A DNA stretch of 35,518 nucleotides from Pseudomonadota bacterium (GTDB lineage: Bacteria > Myxococcota_A > Polyangia > Polyangiales > JAFGIB01), in contig JADGRE010000034.1 in NCBI GenBank assembly GCA_017881185.1, forward strand, positions 1 through 35,518, written 5' to 3'. The position numbers and the translations under genes are program-made. Shown here piece after piece: positions 1 through 7,948 of this stretch (positions are counted from its first letter, which is position 1; each line of letters starts with the position of its first letter). The notes beneath the pieces are model-generated. The model was not told the DNA's origin. It searched no databases and worked only from the letters and a program-made list of their open reading frames with translations.

Positions 1-1106
1 TGACGCAGTAGCTCGGCTTGCACGAAGTTCGCGCAGCGCTTGCCGGCGACCTCACGACCGAGCGTGCCCTTGGCTTGCGCAACCAGCCCAGCCACCACCT
101 CTTCGAAGAACGCAGCAATCGCCGGATGGCCGGTCAACACTTGCGCATCGGCTGCGGTGACGCCGAACTCGGCCATGTAGCGCGCGCGCTTGGCCAGCGG
201 CAGCTCGGGCAACACAGCGCGCGCAGCTGCAACCTGCTCTGCCTGCACCACGAGCGGTGGCAGATCGGGATCAGGAAAGTAGCGATAGTCCATCGCCTCT
301 TCCTTGCTGCGCATGGAGAAGGTCTTGCCTTGCGCCTCATTCCAGGTGCGCGTCTCCTGCACGACCGTGCCGCCGCCCGAAACCAACGCAATCTGACGCG
401 CGACTTCGTAGTCGATGGCTTTGCGCACAAAGCGAAACGAGTTGATGTTCTTCAGCTCGGCGCGCGTGCCGAGCTTGGCCTGCCCCACCGGACGAATCGA
501 GACATTGGCGTCGCAGCGAAACGAGCCTTCCTCGAGGTTGCCGTCGTTCACGCCCAGGAACATCAAGATCTCGCGCAAGCGCTTGAGGTACTCCTCGGCC
601 TCCGCCGCACTGCGCAGATCGGGACCGCTGACGATCTCCATGAGCGGCGTGCCGGCGCGGTTGTAGTCGACCAGCGTGCTCGTGCCCGAACCCACGCCGT
701 GCAGGTTCTTGGCCGCATCTTCCTCGAGGTGGATGCGCGCGATGTTCACCTTGCGCAGCGTGTCGTCGGCCTCGATCACCAGCTCGCCGTGCTCGTTCAG
801 CGGCAGCTCGTACTGAGAGATCTGATAGTTCTTGGCGAGATCCGGGTAGAAGTAGTTCTTGCGCGCGAACACGCTGCGCTCGCGAACCGTGCACCCCAGC
901 GCAAGCGCAGCACGCATGGCGAGCGCCACCGCACCCGCGTTCGGCACCGGCAGCGAGCCCGGCAGCCCCAAGCACACCGGACACACGTGCGAGTTCGGCT
1001 CCGCACCGAACTCGGTGGAACACCCGCAGAACAGCTTCGAGCGAGTGAAGAGCTGAGCGTGTACCTCCAGCCCGATCACGGTTTCGTATCCGCTTGCGCT
1101 TGCCAT
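1..1106 (-). CDS. gatB: Asp/Glu-tRNA amidotransferase subunit B (partial, C-terminus off the left edge)
   Basis: GatB binds mischarged Glu-tRNA(Gln) or Asp-tRNA(Asn) and activates it for amidation with ammonia supplied by GatA. The reading frame starts at ATG 1106 and stays open to the left edge, giving 368 whole codons. GatB proteins are usually about 475-490 residues, so roughly 110 C-terminal residues (most of the tRNA-binding tail) lie outside. Near the N-terminus one reads YETVIGLEVHAQL, then a zinc-knuckle-like Cys pattern (LFCGCSTEF ... CPVCLGLPGSLPVPN) and ARKNYFYPDLAKNYQISQYE, all hallmark GatB segments. The last visible residues read ANFVQAELLR, as in the start of the GatB C-terminal domain. 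It is the third gene of gatC-gatA-gatB, 14 bp after gatA. An open frame on the opposite strand over the same bases is an antisense shadow. Confidence 0.96.
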   Translation of the reverse strand, partial: MASASGYETVIGLEVHAQLFTRSKLFCGCSTEFGAEPNSHVCPVCLGLPGSLPVPNAGAVALAMRAALALGCTVRERSVFARKNYFYPDLAKNYQISQYELPLNEHGELVIEADDTLRKVNIARIHLEEDAAKNLHGVGSGTSTLVDYNRAGTPLMEIVSGPDLRSAAEAEEYLKRLREILMFLGVNDGNLEEGSFRCDANVSIRPVGQAKLGTRAELKNINSFRFVRKAIDYEVARQIALVSGGGTVVQETRTWNEAQGKTFSMRSKEEAMDYRYFPDPDLPPLVVQAEQVAAARAVLPELPLAKRARYMAEFGVTAADAQVLTGHPAIAAFFEEVVAGLVAQAKGTLGREVAGKRCANFVQAELLR

Positions 1107-1120
1107 GACTTTGTCTCGCT

Positions 1121-2587
1121 CTAGTAGCCGGCCGGGTGACTGTTCCAGCCAATCGCAGTCTCGAACGCATGACCCAGCCGCACGATGCGCTTCTCTTCGA
1201 ACTCGGGCGCACACAGCTGCATGCCGATGGGCAAGCCTTCGGGCGACAGGCCGCACGGCACGCTCGCCGCGGCGATGCCCGCCAGGCTCGGAGGCAGCGT
1301 GAAGATATCCTGCATGTACATGCTGAGTGGGTCACCCGTCTTCTCGCCGAGCTTGAACGCGGGCGATGGCGCCGTGGGCGTGAGCACCACGTCGCAGCGC
1401 TCGAAGGCCTGTGTGAAATCGCGCTTGATCAGCGTGCGCACCTTCTGCGCCTTCAAATAGAACGCGTCGTAGTAGCCGGCAGACAACACGTAGGTGCCGA
1501 GCATGATCCGGCGCTTCACCTCGGGACCGAAGCCCGCGCCGCGCGAGCGCGCGTAGGTGGACTGCAGATCGTCGCTCGACACGCGCAAGCCGTAACGCAT
1601 GCCATCGAAGCGCGCGAGATTCGACGATGCCTCAGCCGGCGCGATGATGTAGTAGGCCGACAGCGCGTGATCGCGGTGCGGCAAGTCCACATCGACGAGC
1701 TCGCAGCCGAGCGACGACAAGCGCGAGAGCGCCGCGGCGAAGGCGTCTTTCACGCTGGCATCGCAGCCGCGATCGGTCATGCCTTTGACCACGCCGACGC
1801 GCATGCCGCGCACGTCTTTGCCACACTCGCTCTCGTAGTCGTCGACCGGCCGGTCGACGCTCGTGGCGTCACGCGGGTCGTGCCCCGAGATCACGCCGAG
1901 CATGCGCGCCGCATCGCGCATGTCGCGCGCCAGGGGGCCAACTTGATCGAGTGACGACGCGAAGGCGATCAGACCGTAACGCGACACGCGGCCGTAGGTG
2001 GGCTTGATGGCCGTCACGCCGCAGTAGCTACCGGGTTGGCGCACGGAGCCTCCCGTGTCACTGCCGAGCGTTGCAGCTGCCAGGCCTTCGGCCGTGGCTG
2101 CAGCCGCGCCTCCCGACGAGCCGCCGGGCGTGCGCGTCGCATCCCACGGATTGCGCACCGGGCCGAACGCGCTGTTCTCGTTCGACGAGCCCATCGCGAA
2201 CTCGTCCATATTGAGCTTGCCGATGACCACGCCGCCCTCTGCGCGGATGCGCTCGATGACGTGCGCGTCGTACGGCGGAACGTAGCCCTCGAGAATCTTC
2301 GAAGCGCAGGTGGTGGGCAAGCCGCGCGTGCACAGGTTGTCCTTGATGCCGATCGGCACACCGGCCAAAGCACCTAACGCTTCGCCACGCGCGCGTGCGG
2401 CATCGACCTGGCTCGCTTGCTGCAGCGCGCCTTCACGATCGACGTGCAGGTAGGCGTGCGTCGTGGGGTCGCGCTGCGCGATGCGCTCGAGCGTGGCGCG
2501 CGTGGCTTCTACGGCCGAAACTTCACCGGCGCTGACCGCCGCCGCCAGCTGCGTGAGACTCAGTTGATGAATGGCGTCCACGCTCAC
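1121..2587 (-). CDS. gatA: Asp/Glu-tRNA amidotransferase subunit A
   Basis: Glutaminase/amidase subunit of the GatCAB complex. It hydrolyses glutamine and channels ammonia to GatB. The protein has 488 residues, normal for the family. The amidase-signature catalytic triad is complete: Lys82 in GVPIGIKDN, the cis-Ser157 in TPGGSSGG, and the nucleophile Ser181 in GSDTGGSVRQP. The spacings of 75 and 24 residues equal those I recall for the Staphylococcus enzyme (K79/S154/S178). The start is GTG at 2587, whose bases overlap the gatC stop codon (GTGA), so translation is probably coupled. The operon contains all three subunits, which suggests that at least one of Gln-tRNA or Asn-tRNA is made by the indirect route; the window cannot show which. 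Confidence 0.97.
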   Translation of the reverse strand: MSVDAIHQLSLTQLAAAVSAGEVSAVEATRATLERIAQRDPTTHAYLHVDREGALQQASQVDAARARGEALGALAGVPIGIKDNLCTRGLPTTCASKILEGYVPPYDAHVIERIRAEGGVVIGKLNMDEFAMGSSNENSAFGPVRNPWDATRTPGGSSGGAAAATAEGLAAATLGSDTGGSVRQPGSYCGVTAIKPTYGRVSRYGLIAFASSLDQVGPLARDMRDAARMLGVISGHDPRDATSVDRPVDDYESECGKDVRGMRVGVVKGMTDRGCDASVKDAFAAALSRLSSLGCELVDVDLPHRDHALSAYYIIAPAEASSNLARFDGMRYGLRVSSDDLQSTYARSRGAGFGPEVKRRIMLGTYVLSAGYYDAFYLKAQKVRTLIKRDFTQAFERCDVVLTPTAPSPAFKLGEKTGDPLSMYMQDIFTLPPSLAGIAAASVPCGLSPEGLPIGMQLCAPEFEEKRIVRLGHAFETAIGWNSHPAGY

Positions 2588-2889
2588 TTGTCCCCGTCCA
2601 GAACCTTGGGCACCGCGAACGCCCCACTCTCTTGCGCGGGCGCCGCCGCCAAGAGCTCGGCGCGCGGCAAGGAAGGCACGACCACGTCCGCTCGCAACGC
2701 GGCCTGCATGGGCACCGCATGAAAGGTGGGCTCGACCTTGGACACGTCGAGCGTGTCGAGCTCGGCCATGAAGCCGAGGATCGAGTCGAGCTCACGGCAC
2801 ATGCGCTCCTGCTCGTCCGGCGCGAGCGCGAGCGCGGCGAGCTTGGAGACGTGTCGCACCGCGTCGAGGGTGATCTTGGGTTGGGCCAT
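2584..2889 (-). CDS. gatC: Asp/Glu-tRNA amidotransferase subunit C
   Basis: Small scaffold subunit that wraps around GatA and GatB and stabilises the complex. It has 101 residues from ATG 2889 (MAQPKITLDAVRHVSKLA), close to the usual 95-100. The frame can be extended to 2955, but the extra residues are low-complexity and unlike the family. The N-terminal segment (VRHVSKLAALAL, then CRELDSILGFMAELDTLDVSKVEPTFH) is typical GatC helix-loop sequence. The extreme C-terminus reads VPKVLDGDK, as in other GatC proteins. No strong Shine-Dalgarno sequence precedes the chosen start. It is the first gene of the gatCAB operon. Confidence 0.93.
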   Translation of the reverse strand: MAQPKITLDAVRHVSKLAALALAPDEQERMCRELDSILGFMAELDTLDVSKVEPTFHAVPMQAALRADVVVPSLPRAELLAAAPAQESGAFAVPKVLDGDK

Positions 2890-3184
2890 GGGGCCGCGGA
2901 AAGTAGCAAACTGCCCCCAGCCTTCGCCACCCGCGTGGCACCGGCAAGCGCGCAAGGGCTCCGGTGCGCCTTGCGCGATCGCAGTCCGCGTCCTCGGTCA
3001 GCCGCAGCCGGTGGCGCACCACACAGTTTCCCGTGGCACAATAAAAGAATACTGAATATGGGGGTTCCGGCGGGCAACGCATATTGCAGCCGCGGACGCA
3101 GATCGAGTATGACGCGCTGGCGCTACGGGGCCTGTGGTGGACAGGGCGCACTGAGGGGCTTGCGGGGGCGGGCTACATGTGGGG

Positions 3185-3202
3185 AGATGACGGACGTCAT
3201 CT
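3185..3202. promoter_or_regulatory. Inverted repeat, 7-bp arms
   Basis: The arms AGATGAC and GTCATCT flank the 4-base centre GGAC. The repeat lies 18 bp upstream of the -35 element of the kinase promoter candidate, a position suited to an operator or activator site. No T-tract follows, so it is not a terminator. Confidence 0.35.
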
Positions 3203-3219
3203 GCTATTCCTAGTAGGGA

Positions 3220-3248
3220 TTGACTGGATTACCGCGCCACGCTAAGTT
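3220..3248 (+). promoter_or_regulatory. Sigma-70-type promoter candidate for the hybrid kinase
   Basis: TTGACT (3220-3225) and TAAGTT (3243-3248) are separated by exactly 17 bp. This predicts a transcript start near 3255 and a short leader of about 30 nt before the GTG at 3285. The match is by eye only. Confidence 0.45.
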
Positions 3249-3284
3249 TTTCATCGGAATGAAGTTTTTCCGCGGGGTTGGAAA

Positions 3285-4700
3285 GTGATCGCCTGGATGT
3301 GCGAGAGCTTGGGGCTGCCTCTGCTTGAAGAAGCAGGCTCCGAGGGTGTGCGCTTGAACGCCACCGCTGGTGAGATGCTCGGCGCGGCGCGCTACGCGTC
3401 GCTGTCCGCCGCACTGCGACCCCTGGCCGGCGAGCGCAGCGCAGCGAGCTTGGAGCTCGCCGTGCGCCGGGCGCGTGCTGGCGAACCGTCCGAGCTGGTG
3501 CTCGCCGAGGGCACGCGTGCGTTGTTTGTGCCGCATGGCGCTGGCCGCGCGTGCGTAGTGCTCGCGCCTGCGCTCACGCTCGCGGCCGACGACGCCGCCT
3601 TGCAGCGGCGCGCGCTCGCCACCGATCGCTCTGCCCGCGTGTCGCACGAGCTCGCCAACGCGCTGGGCGCCATCGCCGGCTGGGCACGGCTGGCCAAAGA
3701 AGGCGCGCGCGTCGACGAGGCGCTCGACTTGATCGAGAAGAGCGCGGAGACCGCCTGGTCGGCAGCGCGCACCGTGCTCGGCGAAGTCAGCGGACAAGCG
3801 GCGCAAGCGAGCGATCCTAGCGTCATCGATCTGTCGGCCTTCGTCGACGAGGCGGCGCGCCTGCTCATCCCCAAGGCGCTCAAGAAGAAGGTCACCGTCC
3901 GCACCAGCATCACGCCGGGATTGTGCGTCGCGGGCGACCGCAGCAGCGCCTGGGCGATCGTCTGGAACCTGGCCACCAACGCCGTGGAGGCCCTGCCCAC
4001 GGGTGGCATGCTGACGTTGCAGCTGACGGCCACCGGGCCCTTGGTGCACCTGTGCGTCACCGACAACGGGCCGGGCATGAGCGAAGAAGTGAGCGCCCGC
4101 GTGTTCGAGCCCTACTTCACCACCAAGCGCTCGGGCACTGGCTTGGGCCTGGCCATGGTGAAGCAAGCGGTGGGTGAGCTCGGCGGCACGGTGCTGCTCG
4201 AGAGCGCGCACGGCAAGGGCACACGCTTTCAGGTCGACCTGCCGCGCGCGGCGCACGCCGAAACGCCGCGCCGCCGCGTGAGCAGCGCCAAGCGCTCGAG
4301 CGGCGTGTTCTTGGCGGAGCACCTCGACGGACGCTTCCTCGTGCTCGACGACGACGCTGCGCTGCGCGACATGATCGCCACGGCGTTGCAGATGCGCGGC
4401 GCCCAGGTGGTGGTGGCGTCGACGCTCAACGAAGCGCTGCAGGACAAGGGCCCGTTCAAGTTGGCGCTGGTGGACTTGCTGCTCGGCGATCAGCGCGGTG
4501 ACACCGCGATCGCGCGACTGCGTGCAGCCGGCAGTGTGAAAGCTGCCGTGCTCGTGACGGGCACCGATGTACCGCGCCGGCTCACGCCCGGTGGCGAGCC
4601 CGACGCCGTGCTGCGCAAGCCGTTCGAGCTCCAAGAGCTGTTCGAGCGCGTGGCCGAAGTCTTGGGTCGCGAGCGCGCAGAACAGACCGCCGCGGGCTGA
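3285..4700 (+). CDS. Soluble hybrid histidine kinase with C-terminal receiver
   Basis: Two-component sensor kinase of 471 residues with no membrane segment, so cytoplasmic. Residues 1-100 form an input region without a recognised motif. The H-box RVSHELANALGAI carries the phospho-acceptor His121. The ATPase lobe has the N-box NLATNAVEAL (Asn232), the G1 box TDNGPGM (260-265) and the G2 box GTGLGLAM. A Ser/Arg-rich linker (about 325-345) leads to a receiver domain with the acidic pocket DDD (355-357), phospho-acceptor Asp397 in LALVDLLLGD, and Lys445 in RKPF. All key residues are present, so both domains should be active. The start is GTG 3285, with ATG 3297 as an in-frame alternative. No partner regulator gene is adjacent, as is usual for orphan myxobacterial kinases. 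Confidence 0.9.
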   Translation: MIAWMCESLGLPLLEEAGSEGVRLNATAGEMLGAARYASLSAALRPLAGERSAASLELAVRRARAGEPSELVLAEGTRALFVPHGAGRACVVLAPALTLAADDAALQRRALATDRSARVSHELANALGAIAGWARLAKEGARVDEALDLIEKSAETAWSAARTVLGEVSGQAAQASDPSVIDLSAFVDEAARLLIPKALKKKVTVRTSITPGLCVAGDRSSAWAIVWNLATNAVEALPTGGMLTLQLTATGPLVHLCVTDNGPGMSEEVSARVFEPYFTTKRSGTGLGLAMVKQAVGELGGTVLLESAHGKGTRFQVDLPRAAHAETPRRRVSSAKRSSGVFLAEHLDGRFLVLDDDAALRDMIATALQMRGAQVVVASTLNEALQDKGPFKLALVDLLLGDQRGDTAIARLRAAGSVKAAVLVTGTDVPRRLTPGGEPDAVLRKPFELQELFERVAEVLGRERAEQTAAG

Positions 4701-4747
4701 GCCGCCTGCGCTGGCGCTCACTTCCGCGCACAGCGCACGCACGATCA

Positions 4748-4765
4748 CTGACGCAAGTGCGTCAG
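4748..4765. promoter_or_regulatory. Perfect 8+8 bp palindrome upstream of the GMC oxidoreductase operon
   Basis: CTGACGCAAGTGCGTCAG consists of arms CTGACGCA and TGCGTCAG around a 2-bp centre. It lies about 100 bp before the GTG start of the small-subunit gene, in a 165-bp gap, and is just upstream of a possible -35 (TTGCAC, 4770-4775). Size and symmetry fit an operator for a dimeric repressor such as a TetR- or GntR-type protein; the regulator is not in this window. Confidence 0.45.
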
Positions 4766-4865
4766 CGCATTGCACGCGCGCTGCGCGCAGGTCACATTTA
4801 GGATGACTGGCCAGAAGCTGCGTGGGCAGCTCTGGCAGCTGAGCGTCAAGCAGGAGGTATACGGC

Positions 4866-5372
4866 GTGACGCGCCTGGAAGAAGCTTGGGCGTTGGATCT
4901 GCTGGCGGCGTTCGCGCCCCCGGCCAATGAAGGCCCAAATGCTCAGCTCAGCGCGCTGCCCGGCGAAGTCGACTACCTGAAGACGCTGCGCCGCATGCGC
5001 GCGCTATCCACACCGCTGGCAGCCTTCGGGCTACGTGCTGCGGTGTGGCTGCTGGCCTGGGCGCCGCTGTGGCTCGATGGACGTTGGCTCACGTCGTCCC
5101 GATTGCAGCTGTCAGAGCGCTGTGGCTTGCTGCGACGCTTGCTCGCACACAAGAGCTTCGCGGTGCGCGAGTTGTCGCTGCTCCTCAAGCTCGTCGCGTC
5201 CATGGCGCTGTTGGGTGCACCCACAGTGCGTGCGCGATCGGGCTACGACAACGTCGAGCCACGGGTGCGGGCCGAGAGCGGCATGCGTCGCAAGCTGCCC
5301 GTGTTGACTGAAGAGTCGAACGCCGCTGACGGCGGCGAAACACGCCAGACCAGGCACTCGGTAGCGCCATGA
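4866..5372 (+). CDS. Gluconate-2-dehydrogenase-subunit-3-like small subunit of a GMC oxidoreductase
   Basis: A 168-residue protein beginning at GTG 4866, chosen because AGGAGG (4852-4857) stands 8 nt upstream. The frame can extend back to 4770, but without such a site. The sequence is helical and hydrophobic in the middle (FGLRAAVWLLAWAPLWLDGRW). It ends its conserved part with SLLLKLVASMALLGAPTVRARSGYDN. That closing pattern (long helix, short hydrophobic stretch, then a GYD motif) resembles the small accessory subunits and N-terminal extensions of gluconate 2-dehydrogenase and long-chain alcohol oxidases. Its stop codon overlaps the GMC gene start (ATGA), which suggests coupled synthesis of two subunits. 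The family call is by eye and moderate. Confidence 0.7.
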   Translation: MTRLEEAWALDLLAAFAPPANEGPNAQLSALPGEVDYLKTLRRMRALSTPLAAFGLRAAVWLLAWAPLWLDGRWLTSSRLQLSERCGLLRRLLAHKSFAVRELSLLLKLVASMALLGAPTVRARSGYDNVEPRVRAESGMRRKLPVLTEESNAADGGETRQTRHSVAP

Positions 5373-6871
5373 AGCGGCCGCTCGAAGACAGCGCCGACTA
5401 CGTCATCGTCGGCACGGGTGCGGGTGGCGCCACTGCGGCGCGCGTGCTGAGCGCCACGGGTGCGTCGGTGATCATGGTCGAGGAAGGACCGAGCCTGGCA
5501 CCGCACGAGCGCTCGCGGGGCTTGCTCGATGCCATGGGCGAATCGATGCGCGATCTCGCCACGGTCACCACCAGCAGTCCGGCGCCCTTGCCGCTCTTGC
5601 TGGGTCGCTGCGTGGGCGGCAGCACCGCGATCAACTCCGGGATCATCTGGCGCTTGCCAGAAGCGGTGCGCGCGGCGTGGGCCAGCATGCACGGCATGCA
5701 CGAGCTACTGGAGCCGGCGGCGCTCGAGCGCGTGTTCGGCACGCTCGAGACTGAGCTGGAAGTGAGCGAAGTGAGCGACGACGTACTCGGAGGCAACGGC
5801 TTGCTCATGAAGGTCGCGAGCGACGCCCTGGGTTTGCCTGGACGCGCCATGCGCCGCAATGCCAAGCGCTGTGTGGGCAACGCCCGCTGCCTGCAAGGCT
5901 GTCCTGAAGGCGCGCGACAGAGCATGGACAGCTCGTACATTCCGCGCGCGCTGCATCAGGGCGCACGCCTGCACGCGCTGTGTCGCGCCAGCCGCGTGGT
6001 GCTCGATGGCACGCGCGCAACCTGCGTGCAGGGCGAGACTCTCGACCCAGTGACGCGCGCTGTGACGGGGCGCTTCGAGATGCACGCGCGGCGCGCGGTG
6101 ATCGTCGCGGCCAGCGCGATCTACACGCCGCTGCTCTTGTGGCGCAGCGGTCTGCGCCGCGGCGTGGGCGACGACTACCAGGCTCATCCTGGTGCGGCCG
6201 TGGTGGGTCGCTTCGACCGTCAGGTGGGCATGGGCTTCGGCGCGACGCAGGCGTACGAGGTGCCGCTGCCCGAGCGTGGCGTGAAGCTGGAATCGATCGC
6301 GTTGCCTCCGGAGCTGCTCGCAACGCGACTGCCAGGCGCTGGTGAAGAGTGGCAACGCGACCTGCGTCGGCTCGACTACTTCGCACAGTTCTGTGCGGTG
6401 GTGCGCATGGGCGCGCATGGCAGCGTGCGACCGGGCCTGTGGGGCGGACCGAAGGTGCGCTACGAGCCGCTGCCCGACGACCTGCGCCGCTTGAAGGAGT
6501 CGGTGGCGCTGCTGGTGCGGATGATGTTCGCCGCAGGCGCGGTCGAGGTGTACCCGGGGGTGGCGTCGGTGCCCGAGCGCATGACGCATCCCGAGCAAGC
6601 CGAGCTGATCGTCGCAGATCACGTACGCCGCAACGATTTTCATCTGATGGCGTCGCATCACTTCGCTACCGCGAAAGTGGGCCTCGACCCCGCACACAGC
6701 GCGCTGTCGCCCGAGCTGCAAGTGCGCGGCGTGTCGGGCCTGTACGTGATGGACGCGAGCGCGCTGCCAACAAACCTGGGCGTCAATCCGCAACACACGA
6801 TCATGGCAGTGGCTTGGCGCGCCGCCGAACGACTCGCCAACATGCAGCGACCGTCACTGCGCGCGGCCTGA
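5369..6871 (+). CDS. GMC-family FAD-dependent oxidoreductase
   Basis: Flavoprotein alcohol/sterol-type oxidoreductase of 500 residues. The N-terminal Rossmann motif DYVIVGTGAGGATAARVL (10-27) binds FAD. A second flavin-contact segment is GRCVGGSTAINSG (79-91). The C-terminal GMC signature is GLYVMDASALPTNLGVNPQHTIMAVAWRAAE cut into GLYVMDASALPTN and NPQHTIMA, with an upstream His pair in MASHHFATAKVG. A small Cys cluster (C168, C174, C178 in KRCVGNARCLQGCPEGA) is typical of the long-chain alcohol oxidase and cholesterol oxidase-like branch. The adjacent small subunit points to a two-subunit dehydrogenase or oxidase. The substrate cannot be read from the sequence; a fatty alcohol, sterol or sugar are possible. 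Confidence 0.9.
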   Translation: MKRPLEDSADYVIVGTGAGGATAARVLSATGASVIMVEEGPSLAPHERSRGLLDAMGESMRDLATVTTSSPAPLPLLLGRCVGGSTAINSGIIWRLPEAVRAAWASMHGMHELLEPAALERVFGTLETELEVSEVSDDVLGGNGLLMKVASDALGLPGRAMRRNAKRCVGNARCLQGCPEGARQSMDSSYIPRALHQGARLHALCRASRVVLDGTRATCVQGETLDPVTRAVTGRFEMHARRAVIVAASAIYTPLLLWRSGLRRGVGDDYQAHPGAAVVGRFDRQVGMGFGATQAYEVPLPERGVKLESIALPPELLATRLPGAGEEWQRDLRRLDYFAQFCAVVRMGAHGSVRPGLWGGPKVRYEPLPDDLRRLKESVALLVRMMFAAGAVEVYPGVASVPERMTHPEQAELIVADHVRRNDFHLMASHHFATAKVGLDPAHSALSPELQVRGVSGLYVMDASALPTNLGVNPQHTIMAVAWRAAERLANMQRPSLRAA

Positions 6872-6883
6872 GCTGCAGCGCGC

Positions 6884-7948
6884 TCAATGACCGAGCACTT
6901 CCGCGGGGTCGACCACGCCAGAGATCGCGTCGGCCGGCGTGTGCCCCGCAGGCTGCGGCGCGGGCGAGCTGCCGACCGGCTGCACGGCCACGCGGTACAG
7001 CCGCAGCTCGTCGCTCTGCAGCGCGCTGTCGGGCAACCCATCGTCCACGCACAGACGCCGGTAGGCGGCGCTTGGCGTGGAGTGCGACTTGTGCGTGTCG
7101 TCGGGCAAGAGGTAGCGCCAGGCGCCCTTGTGCTCGTACGCCACGCCGTGTGCAGCTGTCACGGCACTGTCCACGAAACGACTGTCGCGCACGCCTAGCT
7201 CACCGTCATCTTGGAGCAGCGAGACCTCCACGTCGAGGCGCGGCAAGAGCGCGTCGAGCGAGCCGCCCATCGCCTGCTCGCGTTCCTGCCAGCGCTTGCG
7301 CGCGACCTCCGCCGCCGTCAGCAGCGCACGCGCGAACGAGCTGCCGCGCGCCGAGCGCCACAAGCGCGCCTGATGCGTCGGTTCGCTGCTGCGCAAGAGC
7401 ACCATGACCTCGACCGGTTCCACCTGCCGCACGCGCTCGGGGAACGATTCCATCCGCGGAGCGGGCGCGCCCGACAACAAGCGCCGCGCCACCACGGCCA
7501 TGCCGCTGCGCAAAGCGGGAGGCCAGTCACGCATGGGATCGAGCACGTAGAGGTTGGCCAAGGGCGAAAGGAAGACGGCCTGTAAGCCGGCGACACGTGC
7601 ATAGGTCGCGAGACTGCGCTGCAAGCAAGCGCCGCACGCGGCGGCCGAGGCACCACCCGTTTCGACCACGATGCCTTGCAGCTGCGCTTGGCTCAGCGCC
7701 AGCGCAAGCGCGGCCGGATCGGCAGCCGCGAGCGCTCGCGCTACAGGCGGCCAACTGGAGGCAGGCCGCAGGTTCGTGCCTTCCGCTTGCAGTCCGAGCA
7801 GGGTCGGGCTGCCGACCACCGCGAGCGCGCCGCGGCCGGTCAGTGCGCGTATCAGCCCGGCTCGACCATGGTCCGCGCACGCGCAGAACAGCACGAGCCC
7901 GAGCAACCCAAGTGTGATGCGAGCCCGAGACACGTGCGACACCCGCAT
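6884..7948 (-). CDS. Putative lipoprotein of uncertain family (possible AMMECR1-like domain)
   Basis: A 354-residue protein starting at ATG 7948, which shares one base with the stop of the preceding gene (TGATG), so the two are translationally coupled. The open frame upstream of this ATG belongs to that gene in another frame. The N-terminus MRVSHVSRARITLGLLGLVLF is a positively charged, hydrophobic export signal followed by CAC; Cys24 is a weak lipobox candidate. The C-terminal half (LPRLDVEVSLLQ, then HGVAYEHKGAWRYLLPDD, then YRRLCVDDGLP and DELRLYRVAV) has the order of elements I associate with AMMECR1 domains, but the diagnostic LRGCIG motif is absent. The middle contains a Cys-rich segment, AAACGACL. 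Function unknown; the family suggestion is tentative. Confidence 0.7.
   Translation of the reverse strand: MRVSHVSRARITLGLLGLVLFCACADHGRAGLIRALTGRGALAVVGSPTLLGLQAEGTNLRPASSWPPVARALAAADPAALALALSQAQLQGIVVETGGASAAACGACLQRSLATYARVAGLQAVFLSPLANLYVLDPMRDWPPALRSGMAVVARRLLSGAPAPRMESFPERVRQVEPVEVMVLLRSSEPTHQARLWRSARGSSFARALLTAAEVARKRWQEREQAMGGSLDALLPRLDVEVSLLQDDGELGVRDSRFVDSAVTAAHGVAYEHKGAWRYLLPDDTHKSHSTPSAAYRRLCVDDGLPDSALQSDELRLYRVAVQPVGSSPAPQPAGHTPADAISGVVDPAEVLGH

Larger units (their letters stand above)
2890..3284. other. Intergenic region between divergent gatC and histidine kinase genes
   Basis: This stretch of 395 bp should hold the gatCAB promoter (leftward) and the kinase promoter (rightward). 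It contains a locally AT-rich patch at about 3037-3060, the best place for a gatCAB promoter, although I could not fit a convincing -35/-10 pair there. Closer to the kinase are an inverted repeat, a well-spaced promoter candidate and a direct repeat of AAGTTTTTC (3245-3253 and 3262-3270). Open frames crossing the region have no recognisable protein features and are not annotated. Confidence 0.6.

Noticed and set aside
18..1124. Long open frame on the plus strand opposite gatB (368 codons)
   Set aside because: Arg/His-rich antisense frame typical of high-GC coding DNA; the minus strand clearly codes GatB.
3210..4775. 521-codon minus-strand frame opposite the hybrid kinase
   Set aside because: No recognisable motif and unnatural composition, while the plus strand shows complete kinase and receiver motifs.
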